Source of the DNA: Paenilisteria riparia FSL S10-1204
GTDB taxonomy: Bacteria; Bacillota; Bacilli; Lactobacillales; Listeriaceae
Assembly (NCBI RefSeq): GCF_000525995.1
Contig: NZ_AODL01000008.1
Span: forward strand, 20,915-84,914
Direction: 5' to 3'
DNA length: 64,000 nucleotides
A program made the translations under genes and the position numbers. Shown one piece after another: positions 42,920 to 51,349 of this stretch (position 1 is the first letter of the stretch; each line of letters opens with the position of its first letter). The notes beneath the pieces are model-generated. The model saw only the letters and a program-made list of their open reading frames with translations. It had not been told where the DNA came from and ran no database searches.

Positions 42920-43915
42920 CTACTGCCTTATAATAAGTCCCTGCATAAACGTCCCATCATCCAAAATCTGCGTATCCAACACAACCGAAGCGTTTTTATT
43001 AACGATCTCATCAACAATCGCCAACCCCAACCCACGATTCTCACCTTTTGTCGAAAAGCCTTTTTCAAACATTTGGTGGATTTCAGGCATTTCATCAGGT
43101 ACGCTATTCTGCACAAGCATCGTCACCGTGTTCTCGTTCTTCACAAATGCCACTTTCATAAAAGCAGCCGTCGTTCCAGCGCTCGCCTCAATCGCATTAT
43201 CAAGCAATATCCCGACAACCTGGCACAACTCGACTTTATACATTTCCAAGCTTTCAATCGGTTCCACAATTTCCAACTGCGCATCAATTTTCAGTTCTTG
43301 AGCACGCATCATTTTCGCCGCAAGTAAGCCTTTTAGTTCCAACACGTGCATATTCTTAATCTGCGACAACTTGTATTTATTATCCACCATGCTTTTGTTC
43401 ACTGGTAAAATATTTTCATCAAAATACGTCGCCAATTCTTCCATTTGACCATTGGCAATCAAAGTTTCGAGATTCGATAGCACATCAACATAATTTTGCT
43501 GGAAATGAACAACCTCATGCTGCAACTGCTCCACATTCGTAACATAACGTTGTAGCTGAGCCATTTGTTCTTCTTGATTCCGTTTCTCAGCCTCTCTCAA
43601 ATTCGCGCGGTACACTTTCACCAAAACCAGGCAAATAATCGCCAAGTAGGCGACAAAAAGCACTTCTGTTGTGTATAAAACAGCTTTTGGAAACTCATAT
43701 GTATTTGACATGTAAATCGTTAATTGTAATATCACTGCGGTTACAACGATAATGCCGATTGCTAGGAAAATATAGTAGCGTTGCGTTTTGGATATTTTCG
43801 TTCGTTTTCGCATTAGGAATAAGATGCTGATAAATAAAATAATACAGATTATCGCAATAAGTGTGATCCAGATAAAAGCTGTGCTGGTGTTAAAGATAGT
43901 GCCGATATTCATCAT
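42920..43915 (-). CDS. AgrC-like catalytic subunit with ATPase domain but no phospho-acceptor histidine
   Basis: 331 residues. Only about three membrane helices (12-34, 47-67, 80-103), matching the last three of AgrC, with the IYMSNTYEFP loop. The dimerisation helix reads VHFQQNYVDVL where AgrC has VFRHDYVNIL, so histidine is replaced by glutamine and aspartate by asparagine. The GHKL domain is complete: N box GILLDNAIEA, G boxes GFSTKGENRGLGL. The start overlaps the stop of the previous gene (ATGA) behind CCGGAGG. Best read as the shared kinase subunit for the ATPase-less receptors. Confidence 0.88.
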   Translation of the reverse strand: MMNIGTIFNTSTAFIWITLIAIICIILFISILFLMRKRTKISKTQRYYIFLAIGIIVVTAVILQLTIYMSNTYEFPKAVLYTTEVLFVAYLAIICLVLVKVYRANLREAEKRNQEEQMAQLQRYVTNVEQLQHEVVHFQQNYVDVLSNLETLIANGQMEELATYFDENILPVNKSMVDNKYKLSQIKNMHVLELKGLLAAKMMRAQELKIDAQLEIVEPIESLEMYKVELCQVVGILLDNAIEASAGTTAAFMKVAFVKNENTVTMLVQNSVPDEMPEIHQMFEKGFSTKGENRGLGLAIVDEIVNKNASVVLDTQILDDGTFMQGLIIRQ

Positions 43916-44799
43916 TCTTTGGTGCCTCCGGTCTCTTTATTTGTAATATGGTTGCTCAATGGCTTGATAGTTTTTTCAAAATACGTCTGTAAATCCTGTT
44001 GATTGGCCTTCTCAATATAACCATTTAGACTTGCCAAAATATTAATATAATCGTGTCGAAATACGTTCATTTCATCATAGATTTTCTCTATGGATGCTGT
44101 ATATTTCTTAAGTTGCTGCATTTTTAAGTCCTGATTCCTGATTTCAGCCTGTCTTTCACTTGCTTTAAGAATTAATAAGAAGATGATAATCGCTGACAAA
44201 AAATAAATGAAAAATAAAGCGCCGTTAATGTATACGAGTTCATTAGGGAATCCATAGCTAGACTCTAAATAAATGAATAGGTATACCATTACGATTGTTA
44301 ATATCAGGACGACTATCAACCATTTCTTATTTGCAGTGCTTATTCCTTTGATTTTCCTGTTAAAAATAATTCGGGCGGTCAGCTTGTATAGTAGATAGGC
44401 TACTAATAAAGCTAATATGTATACCACATAATAAATATTCGGATTCGCAATAGTAGCTTGACTTGTGGAAGAGAATACGAGAATTGTCGTAATGTTAACG
44501 ATATAATCAACCACGACCAGATAGGCTACACAAACAAATGGTAAACCAATCGCCAATATCCAACGAATTTTCTTGAACCGCAAAGCAAATACAAGTATTC
44601 CAAGTGTAAATATAAGCGAGAAGTACTGAATGTAGTATAGCAGTGTCATACTTTCTATAATTAAAACAATATACAGAATTACTAGATTTATCTTGGTAAA
44701 TGCCCCTCTAGTAAGAATCTGAATACCCATCATTAATGAAATGACTTGTACGCTACACCCTAGAAATGCAGATATAAAATAAGTTTGGATTTCTTGCAT
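43912..44799 (-). CDS. AgrC-like receptor lacking the ATPase domain (receptor A)
   Basis: 295 residues and first gene of the operon, with AAGGAG ahead of its ATG. Six to seven membrane helices, YLFIYLESSYGFP loop, coiled linker and MNVFRHDYINILASLNGYI phospho-acceptor helix. It ends about 40 residues after the histidine, overlapping the catalytic-subunit gene by four bases. It has no N or G boxes. Tight coupling to the catalytic gene suggests they are made, and perhaps assemble, together. Confidence 0.86.
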   Translation of the reverse strand: MQEIQTYFISAFLGCSVQVISLMMGIQILTRGAFTKINLVILYIVLIIESMTLLYYIQYFSLIFTLGILVFALRFKKIRWILAIGLPFVCVAYLVVVDYIVNITTILVFSSTSQATIANPNIYYVVYILALLVAYLLYKLTARIIFNRKIKGISTANKKWLIVVLILTIVMVYLFIYLESSYGFPNELVYINGALFFIYFLSAIIIFLLILKASERQAEIRNQDLKMQQLKKYTASIEKIYDEMNVFRHDYINILASLNGYIEKANQQDLQTYFEKTIKPLSNHITNKETGGTKE

Positions 44800-44832
44800 A
44801 CTGGTCTCCTTGTGTGAGTATGAATCTCCTAA

Positions 44833-44981
44833 ATTATATGAAACTTTCTTTTAGTTTGCAATAGTAGATTAGGAATTTCAATGCTTGCAGGATTTTTACT
44901 TCTTTTGCTATTTTTATACTAACATAAAAAGTGGGTAAGAAACCAAATTTGTCTTAAACGCTCGATTTTTATTCCTAAGTG
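44833..44981 (-). promoter_or_regulatory. Promoter region of the receptor operon with LytTR-type repeats
   Basis: On the minus strand CACTTAGGAA (44972-44981) and CGTTTAAGAC (44951-44960) are related repeats exactly 21 bp apart. Nine bp later come TTCTTA (44936-44941) and TATAAA (44913-44918), 17 bp apart, an activator-type promoter. A second, near-consensus promoter, TTGCAA (44856-44861) and TATAAT (44833-44838), also 17 bp apart, lies closer to the gene and may give basal expression. Confidence 0.6.
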
Positions 44982-45030
44982 CGTTGCTTCTCCAATTAAG
45001 CCTCTTATTTCCAAGTTTAAGAAACCCATT

Positions 45031-45067
45031 AAAAGAAACCAGCACCATATTATCAAGTGTTGGTTTC
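45031..45067 (-). terminator. Terminator after the small membrane protein gene
   Basis: On the minus strand GAAACCAACAC and GTGCTGGTTTC form a stem with one mismatch followed by TTTT. It ends the secreted-protein transcript upstream of the receptor operon. Confidence 0.7.
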
Positions 45068-45126
45068 ATAGAAATTGTTACTTTTATTTTGATAACTATT
45101 TTAATTCATGTTGCCATCATAGTATT

Positions 45127-45303
45127 TTATTTCCGTCGTTTTTTCTCAGTTACTTTCACTACAATATAGATCAATATTGATAATATTATTGTCAGTATAA
45201 CACCTACTGTATTAGATACAATACCCACTACAAATATTAAATACGACCATATAGATATAATGAATAAAATAACTAGAAATTCTATCACATCATATTTCTT
45301 CAT
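45127..45303 (-). CDS. Small two-helix membrane protein, possible immunity protein
   Basis: 58 residues from ATG 45303, whose A is shared with the TAA stop of the secreted-protein gene (TAATG), so translation is coupled; GGAG lies 6 bp before. Two hydrophobic helices (about 8-28 and 31-50) and a very basic tail (KVTEKKRRK). Size, topology and coupling recall immunity proteins of bacteriocins. No family recognised. Confidence 0.65.
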   Translation of the reverse strand: MKKYDVIEFLVILFIISIWSYLIFVVGIVSNTVGVILTIILSILIYIVVKVTEKKRRK

Positions 45304-45968
45304 TACTGTCTCCAAATCCCAGTGACTGTAGCTGCTGTACTAATTCCTGTTATCCTGATAACGTATCCATGCTTCGCGCTAGTCCCAAAGACACCTATAG
45401 CACCCATTGCTCCAGCAGCTAACAGTGCAAATGGATGTTTTAAGGGTAGCTTGCTAACCATGTATCCAGCCATACCAGTTAATGATCCACCACTGTAGTT
45501 TAAAAATGTCTTACTCAAATAAATTTTCATGCCCCACCAATATCTCACTACTTTTGTTACACCAGCAGCTCTTAGCATTGGCTTTTGCCCCGCCGCCTTT
45601 AGAACCTCTGAATCAGTGATCAGAAAATTGGTCGTTTTAGCAGCCTCATCTACATATATATGAGAACCTGCCTCTGCCACACTTAGAAAACTATTACTTT
45701 CGTCAATTTGTGTTTGTACAGCCATAATTTCTTCTACAGAATACGTTGATTTTACATCTGCAGGAATATTTAGAATGTACTTATCCCCCGTAAATTCCAC
45801 ATATTTATCTAATCCTTCAACAAGTGATTCTGGTAAAGCATCGTTTTCTTTAATCTCAGATTGCTCCATTTCATTTGGAACGACCACTTGGGCTTCTGCG
45901 TGAGCAAGTGGAATAAAGGCTGACAAACTCATCGTACCTATTGCCAATATAGTGATTACTTTTTTCAT
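45303..45968 (-). CDS. Secreted protein with hydrophobic glycine-rich C-terminus
   Basis: 221 residues. Clear signal peptide (KKVITILAIGTMSLSAFIPLAHA, cut before EAQ). A hydrophilic middle part is followed from about residue 135 by KVVRYWWGMKIYLSK and a hydrophobic, glycine- and alanine-rich region (about 160-200) able to enter a membrane. I do not recognise a named family, though the WWG-x-KIYLSK style occurs in uncharacterised exported Firmicute proteins. The partner gene encodes a small membrane protein. Its promoter shares a motif with the receptor operon, so a bacteriocin-like or toxin-like output is possible but unproven. Confidence 0.75.
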   Translation of the reverse strand: MKKVITILAIGTMSLSAFIPLAHAEAQVVVPNEMEQSEIKENDALPESLVEGLDKYVEFTGDKYILNIPADVKSTYSVEEIMAVQTQIDESNSFLSVAEAGSHIYVDEAAKTTNFLITDSEVLKAAGQKPMLRAAGVTKVVRYWWGMKIYLSKTFLNYSGGSLTGMAGYMVSKLPLKHPFALLAAGAMGAIGVFGTSAKHGYVIRITGISTAATVTGIWRQ

Positions 45969-46043
45969 AGATAGTTCCTCCTCGTATAGTTATGATAACA
46001 ACACATTAAGCATATCATAGAAAAGGGGATGGGAACCATTTTA

Positions 46044-46074
46044 GTCCTAAAAGGCCTTTTTACAGTCTTAAACG
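46044..46074 (-). promoter_or_regulatory. LytTR-type repeats upstream of the secreted-protein gene
   Basis: On the minus strand CGTTTAAGAC (46065-46074) and CTTTTAGGAC (46044-46053) are direct repeats 21 bp apart. CGTTTAAGAC is identical to the motif at 44951-44960 ahead of the receptor operon. A weak -35 (TTCCCA) and a TATGCT or similar -10 follow. The remainder of 45969-46212 shows only the AGGAGGA ribosome site. Confidence 0.55.
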
Positions 46075-46212
46075 TTTTCCTTGTTATTTTTTATTAATAA
46101 ACATAACATAATTTCGCCGTGTTTCTCTGCACACTGAAATAAAGTAAAGTATACTAATTCAGAATTTCAATTTAAGAACAGTTTCATTTAAAGATTTATT
46201 TTTCTATATCAA

Positions 46213-46500
46213 TTATTTGAATTCTTTTTTTATCGCTATGTATACTGCAAATAGCAATAAAAGTGAGGCTAAAATTAAATTTCCCCAAGTAATCACACTG
46301 ATGGCTACTTGATTTTTGATTAGAATTTTTTCATCAAGAAGTCGCCCATAATCCAAGGCTTTCCAAATAGCAAATACAAAATTACCCGTAATTAAAATTG
46401 ATGAAAAGAGGTATATCCTTTTTTTATAATCTCTCCACATCAAATAAAAAATAAGTAAATAAATGAGGAGTAATATAAAATTTTCTTGAAAAGTTAGCAA
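46213..46500 (-). CDS. Small membrane protein with TTG start
   Basis: 95 residues with three predicted helices (about 8-22, 28-45, 68-88). The start is TTG 46500: GGGAGG lies 6 bp ahead and no ATG fits. It follows the lipoprotein gene by 58 bp on the same strand and is probably co-transcribed. No family recognised. Confidence 0.6.
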   Translation of the reverse strand: MLTFQENFILLLIYLLIFYLMWRDYKKRIYLFSSILITGNFVFAIWKALDYGRLLDEKILIKNQVAISVITWGNLILASLLLLFAVYIAIKKEFK

Positions 46501-46558
46501 TTCTATCCTCCCTTCTTCGCAGAATTCCTATCTAGTGGTTTGCTTTCCTTAAAAACAA

Positions 46559-47164
46559 TTACTCTACATCATTCTGAATCTGCTTTTTAAACTTCGCTGT
46601 GTCTAATATTTGCGAGTTCCCGCCTGTTTCTTTTTGTTTTACTATTATGCTAGCTTCAACATCCCTTATATCTTTCTTTTCAGGCAAAGTGACTTCTTGT
46701 TTACCGAATTTCAATGTACTTTTATCCTCTATCAAATACGTTCCGTTTAACTGCCCTTTTATCCAATAAGTTTTTCCGTCACCTGAATCCATCAGCATTA
46801 AAATATAATTTTCACCTGGATTAAACAAAGGATAATTTTCTATTTCCATCCCATCTTTACCTTCTTGGAGAATAGATATAGTATCTTTAGCTTTCTTCGA
46901 GCCTGCGTAAACGTTATTAATCTGACCTTCAAATTTGGTTTTTGCAATAATGTTATTCCCGCCTTCGATAACACCTTGCATTTTTTGGATACTTACTTCG
47001 ACTATTAAATCCGCTTCTGCAACTGCTTGTTTATAGCTAATATCTTCCGTTGACGCATGCACACTCGCACTTAGTTCATTGTCTTTTGTATTCGCTTTCT
47101 CTTCTTCACAAGCGACCAATAGCATACAAATAAAGAGAGGTATTACTAATTTTATTTTTTTCAT
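46559..47164 (-). CDS. Lipoprotein of unknown function
   Basis: 201 residues. N-terminal lipobox LLVAC at about residue 19, so lipid-anchored outside the membrane. The body has the pattern AEADLIVEVSIQ..ISILQEG..LFNPGENYILML, resembling a beta-rich module seen in other Firmicute lipoproteins and in the broken neighbour at 47182. AAAGGAGTG precedes the ATG. Confidence 0.75.
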   Translation of the reverse strand: MKKIKLVIPLFICMLLVACEEEKANTKDNELSASVHASTEDISYKQAVAEADLIVEVSIQKMQGVIEGGNNIIAKTKFEGQINNVYAGSKKAKDTISILQEGKDGMEIENYPLFNPGENYILMLMDSGDGKTYWIKGQLNGTYLIEDKSTLKFGKQEVTLPEKKDIRDVEASIIVKQKETGGNSQILDTAKFKKQIQNDVE

Positions 47165-47181
47165 GGTAGCACTCCTTTATT

Positions 47182-47752
47182 ATGAAAAAATGGTTGGCCA
47201 TAAGCATTGCGTTACCTTTTATTTTAAGTGGATGTTCCGATGAAAAACCAGAAAGCTCAAAATCAAACCGTCTCAAAGCTGTATCTGTAAGCCAGAAGTA
47301 CGACACATTAGCAACAAGCCAAGCTGCATTGGAAAAAGATTCACTGATAATTGTTACGGCAATCAAGCAGAACCAAGAAACCGAGACAATGAGCGCTGTT
47401 TCTATCAAAAAAATTCACAAAGACACAACGCAAAAACTCAATATTAAAAATCAAATTGCCGTACTAGAAAGTGAGGGAACCGATGTACTGCTAAATGGTA
47501 AGCCGATTCTGCAAGACTACTACAAAAAGATGGAAGTAGGAACCTCTTATCGCCTCTATGCTAGTTTGGAAATAACTATGTGCTCACGAATGATTTTTTG
47601 AGTAAGTACCCAACTGCAAAAATCGCGCATGAGGAGTTGCTTAATAATCACAATTCCTCAGAAATAAGCACCTACGAAACATTGTACTATATGATAATCT
47701 TTTAGAAAAAAATGAGCCTATTCAAGATGCCAATTTTGACACCCTTAAATAA
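47182..47752 (+). pseudogene. Broken lipoprotein gene, paralogue of the 46559 gene
   Basis: Signal and lipobox (LPFILSGC) are present, then a body with the same pattern as the divergent neighbour (KDSLIIVTAIKQ, IAVLESEG, LNGKPILQDYYKKMEVGTSYRLYA). Two one-base losses, near 47575 and near 47680, must be repaired to reach NNYVLTNDFLSKY and the tail NEPIQDANFDTLK at 47752. There is no ribosome site: its start lies only 17 bp from the start of the divergent gene, on that gene's own ribosome site. A relic or inverted duplicate is likely. Confidence 0.55.
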
Positions 47753-47788
47753 GCTCAATCAGAAATCTATATATTGACCTGCTTTTAT

Positions 47789-48225
47789 TCAGAGTATATT
47801 CACAAGCCATACAACAATAACGATTGCAAAAACTATCGCGGTTCCCCAAATGACTTTAGAATCTTTCCACACCACTTTGCCTTCTGGAACTTCTTGTTTT
47901 TCACGATAGGTTTCTATTTTTAAGTTTGCCGGGCTATCTCCGACAATTTCTACGATAATCGGTACTTGATTGCGTATGTCTATTTTCTCTTGTAGCGCAA
48001 AGGAATATGCTTGATTGTCTACTATAAACTCTAATTCGCAAGCGTCCGAATCTGAGGCTGGTAGATATAAACTTCTTTTTTCACCAGTTTGAAAATTAGC
48101 ACCTTTTTTTCTTCTGATTACCGCTTAGTAGAGATAGCTGCGAAATGGTATACCCTGTTTTATTCTCTATTTTTTATTTCATGGGCAACTATTGGGCCTG
48201 TAAATAAATTGTTTAGATTTGACAT
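47789..48225 (-). CDS. C-terminally membrane-anchored unknown protein, frameshifted
   Basis: Starts at ATG 48225 behind AAAGGAGTGAGG. Two extra bases (near 48153-48160 and in the A-rich run near 48107-48113) hide a protein of about 144 residues: NLFTGPIVAHE, then KTGYTISQLSLLSG, then GEKRSLYLPASDSDACELEFIV, ending in one C-terminal helix (VIWGTAIVFAIVIVVWLVNIL) at TGA 47789. The early part lies inside and the tail anchors it. No family recognised. The breaks may be artefacts. Confidence 0.6.
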
Positions 48226-48299
48226 TTGCCTCACTCCTTTAGATGCGTTAGACTTGAAGATTTATATCAATAGTATAACATACAATACATTTCAAACAT

Positions 48300-48344
48300 A
48301 AAAAAAGCCTAGCATTCCATTCCAATCTCGGAATACTAGACTTT
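48300..48344 (-). terminator. Terminator after namA
   Basis: On the minus strand AGTCTAGTATTCC and GGAATGCTAGGCT form a stem with two mismatches, followed by T7. Confidence 0.85.
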
Positions 48345-48359
48345 GTTCTACCTCTCTAA

Positions 48360-49374
48360 TTACCAACCACGCTCATACTGCTTCGGCGCTTCCACCGAAT
48401 CTCGTACATCTTTCGCGGCTGTTCTTGCCCAATATGGATCGCGTAATAGCTCGCGGCCTAGGAATATCAAATCAGCGCGGTCATTTTGAAGAATTTCTTC
48501 TGCTTGGGCGCCGGTTGTGATTAGTCCTACTGCGCCGGTTGCGATTCCTGCTCCCATGCGGATTTTTTCAGCAAATGGGACTTGGTAGCCTGGGTATACT
48601 TTTGGTGCAACGTTGACTAGGCCGCCACTGCTGACATCTAACAAATCAGCGCCATCTGCTTTCATCCATTTAGCGAATGGGATGTAGTCGTCTACCGTCA
48701 GACCGCCATGTGCAAAATCGCTTGCGGAAACGCGTACGAAAAGTGGGCCGTCCCAAACTTCGCGGATTGCTTTGATGACGTCACTTACGACGCGATAACG
48801 GTTTCCTGCTGGACCGCCGTATTCGTCATCTCGTAAATTCGAGATTGGGGATAGGAATTCATGTAATAAATAGCCATGTGCTGCGTGGACTTCGATGACA
48901 TCGAAACCTGCTTCTTTTGCGCGAATCGCTGCTTTTTGGAAGTCAGCAACTACTTCTTCAATTTCTGTTGCCGTTAATTCGTGCGGCTTCTTGCTATCAT
49001 CGTCAAACGGAACAGCGCTTGGTGCCACTGGATCTACGTCTAAAACTGCTTTACGTCCTGCGTGTGCTAATTGAATTCCGACTGCTGCGCCGTGGTAATG
49101 TACGCCGTCTACAATTCGCTTCAATGCTGGAATTTGCGCGTCTTCCCACAAGCCTAAATCGCCATGAGAAATTCGGCCAACCGCTTGAACGGCTGTTGCT
49201 TCCAATACAATTAAGCCAACTTGTCCTGCGGCACGGGAAACGTAGTGAGCCAAATGAAAGTCATTTGCTACTCCGTCGTCCGTTTCTACCGAATACATAC
49301 ACATCGGTGACATCGCAACTCGATTTTTCAAAGTAAGATTTTTCGTTTTATACGTTAGAAAACAATTTTGACAT
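48360..49374 (-). CDS. namA: NADPH-dependent old yellow enzyme family oxidoreductase, frameshifted near start
   Basis: YqjM/NamA-type flavin enzyme that reduces activated C=C bonds. [30 protein letters not shown], the catalytic [14 protein letters not shown] and the FMN-binding [12 protein letters not shown] are present. The true start is ATG 49374 (MSKLFS); one extra A near 49355 breaks the frame before the [11 protein letters not shown] segment. About 337 residues when corrected. It follows whiA with a 33-bp gap, as in Listeria. The break is likely artefactual. Confidence 0.88.
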
Positions 49375-49407
49375 GGTTTGATCGCATCCTTTTCTTAATA
49401 TAATTAC

Positions 49408-50376
49408 TTATTTTGATGGTGCTTTTAAGCCTAATTGTGACGGAGATTCGCCACTTCGTAATCGATCGGCAATTTGGTCTAATTTGCGCAAACGGTGGTT
49501 GATGCCAGATTTGCTAATCGGTCCGCTGGATAGCATTTCGCCTAGTTCTTTTAGTGTGACGTCTTCGTGTGTGATGCGCAGTTCGGCGATTTCGCGTAGT
49601 TTCCCCGGCAGTGCTTCTAGTCCGACTGATGCAGAGATGAACTTAATATTGTCGATTTGGCGCACCGCCGCGTTGATTGTTTTGTTCAGGTTTGCGGTTT
49701 CACAATTCACAAGCCGATTCACCGAATTTCGCATATCGCGCATAATCCGCACATCTTCAAAATGAAGCAAAGCTCCGGTGGCCCCAATTATGTTGAGGAA
49801 TTCTGTGATTTTCTCCGCTTCTTTCAAATAGGTAATGTAGCCGTTTCGGCGCTCTAGCGTTCGCGCGTTCAGCTTGAAACTGTTCATCAGGCTACAAATC
49901 GCCTCATTATGCTCGTCATACACTGAATTAATCTCCAAATGATACGACGACGTTTCCGGATTGTTCACTGATCCACTGGCCAAAAAAGCTCCGCGAAGAT
50001 ACGCCCGGCGCGCACTTTTCGTTTTTATTAACGCAGAATCAATCGCTTTTTGAAAAATACCGTCGTTTAAAATCGCCAAATCGGCAAGGATTTCCTTTGC
50101 CTTTACTTTTAGACGCACGATGTAGACATTATTCTTCTTGAGCTTCATTTTTTTGCGTACGAGTAGTTCGATTGGGACTTGGTATAGCTCTTTTAAAAGT
50201 CGGTACATGCGGCGCGCGATGGCTGCATTTTCGGTTTGGACGTCCACCATCATCATTTGGTTAGAAAATGAAACCGCTCCGTTCATGCGGATAAATGCGG
50301 ACAGTTCTACTTTTGCGTCCGTGTCTGATATATCTAAATTGGTTAGTTCTTTCTTTGTTTCCGAGGCAAAGGACAT
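49408..50376 (-). CDS. whiA: DNA-binding protein WhiA
   Basis: 322 residues. N-terminal LAGLIDADG-like domain ([30 protein letters not shown]) and C-terminal helix-turn-helix ([26 protein letters not shown]). In Bacillus WhiA binds the chromosome and affects cell division. Third gene of rapZ-yvcK-whiA, 6 bp after yvcK. Confidence 0.95.
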   Translation of the reverse strand: MSFASETKKELTNLDISDTDAKVELSAFIRMNGAVSFSNQMMMVDVQTENAAIARRMYRLLKELYQVPIELLVRKKMKLKKNNVYIVRLKVKAKEILADLAILNDGIFQKAIDSALIKTKSARRAYLRGAFLASGSVNNPETSSYHLEINSVYDEHNEAICSLMNSFKLNARTLERRNGYITYLKEAEKITEFLNIIGATGALLHFEDVRIMRDMRNSVNRLVNCETANLNKTINAAVRQIDNIKFISASVGLEALPGKLREIAELRITHEDVTLKELGEMLSSGPISKSGINHRLRKLDQIADRLRSGESPSQLGLKAPSK

Positions 50377-50382
50377 AGACCC

Positions 50383-51348
50383 TCATTCCTTTTCTTTCAA
50401 ATTCATTAGAATCTGTAATAATGTATTTGTCACTTTATCTGCGGCATGTCGTACGAGTCCGCCTTCTGTGGAAAGCAGATCGCCAGCAATGACATTAATA
50501 TTTAACTTCTTATCTTTCTCAAAATCTTGGCTCACCTGCAACACGTCGTCAGGGAACATCAAGTGGCGCGGCACCTCAGCGGTATTAATCATCATCGCAT
50601 CAATAATCGGCCGCCCAACATGATTCAAAATCACCTGTGCATGATCCGCATCCGTGAAGAAATCAGTTTCTCCAACTTGGGTCAAGATATTGCAAATATA
50701 CACTTTATAAGCCTTACTTTCAAAAATAGCATCTTGTAAATCTTGTACAAGCAAACTCGGCAAAATACTCGTGTATAAGCTTCCCGGTCCAAGCACAATC
50801 AAATCCGCATCATGAATCGCCTCAATCGCAGCAGGCAGAGCCTTCACGTCCTCTGGCGTAATGAACACGCGATCAATCGGCTGACCTTGCATCGGAATGA
50901 CTGACTCTCCTTGTACAAGCGAACCATCTTCCATAATCGCATTCAAGATGAGCGGCTTGTCCGTTGCAGGAATGACTTTTCCACGAATCCGCATCGCTTT
51001 ACTCAACACTTCAATCGCTTCTACATAACTATCATTCAACTGCGACAAAGCCGTCAAAATTAAATTACCAATCACGTGTCCCGATAAATCACCTTCTACT
51101 TTAAAACGATATTGCATTAGCGCTTCCATTCGCGGGTCCGTATTCGACAGCGCCACCATAACATTTCTAATATCACCTGGCGGCAATACATCCATTTGTT
51201 CGCGAATTTTACCTGAACTTCCGCCGTCATCAGCGACCGTGACAATCGCCGTCAAATCAATCGGTTGTTTTTTCAAGCCTCGGAGGATGACTGGCAGTCC
51301 TGTCCCGCCGCCAATCACGACCACTTTCGGCTTTTGCGTCGTCGTCAT
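50383..51348 (-). CDS. yvcK: YvcK/CofD-like gluconeogenesis factor
   Basis: 321 residues. VVIGGGTGLPVILRGLK and TVADDGGSSGKIR near the start and GPGSLYTSILPSLL later match YvcK, a UDP-sugar-binding protein needed on gluconeogenic carbon sources and for cell-wall integrity. It starts 1 bp after rapZ ends, implying coupling. Confidence 0.95.
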   Translation of the reverse strand: MTTTQKPKVVVIGGGTGLPVILRGLKKQPIDLTAIVTVADDGGSSGKIREQMDVLPPGDIRNVMVALSNTDPRMEALMQYRFKVEGDLSGHVIGNLILTALSQLNDSYVEAIEVLSKAMRIRGKVIPATDKPLILNAIMEDGSLVQGESVIPMQGQPIDRVFITPEDVKALPAAIEAIHDADLIVLGPGSLYTSILPSLLVQDLQDAIFESKAYKVYICNILTQVGETDFFTDADHAQVILNHVGRPIIDAMMINTAEVPRHLMFPDDVLQVSQDFEKDKKLNINVIAGDLLSTEGGLVRHAADKVTNTLLQILMNLKEKE

Positions 51349-51349
51349 C

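Noticed and set aside
43073..43327. Plus-strand histidine-rich frame opposite the catalytic subunit gene
   Set aside because: Antisense shadow; the minus-strand frame has full GHKL motifs.
39384..44799. A second agrB or agrD within the receptor operon
   Set aside because: All intergenic gaps are under 20 bp and no HAxxxxxC or cysteine-core peptide frame is present.
44984..45169. Plus-strand 61-residue hydrophobic frame, considered as a hidden peptide precursor for the receptor array
   Set aside because: It crosses the terminator and runs antisense to the small membrane protein gene; no ribosome site and no AgrD-like cysteine core.
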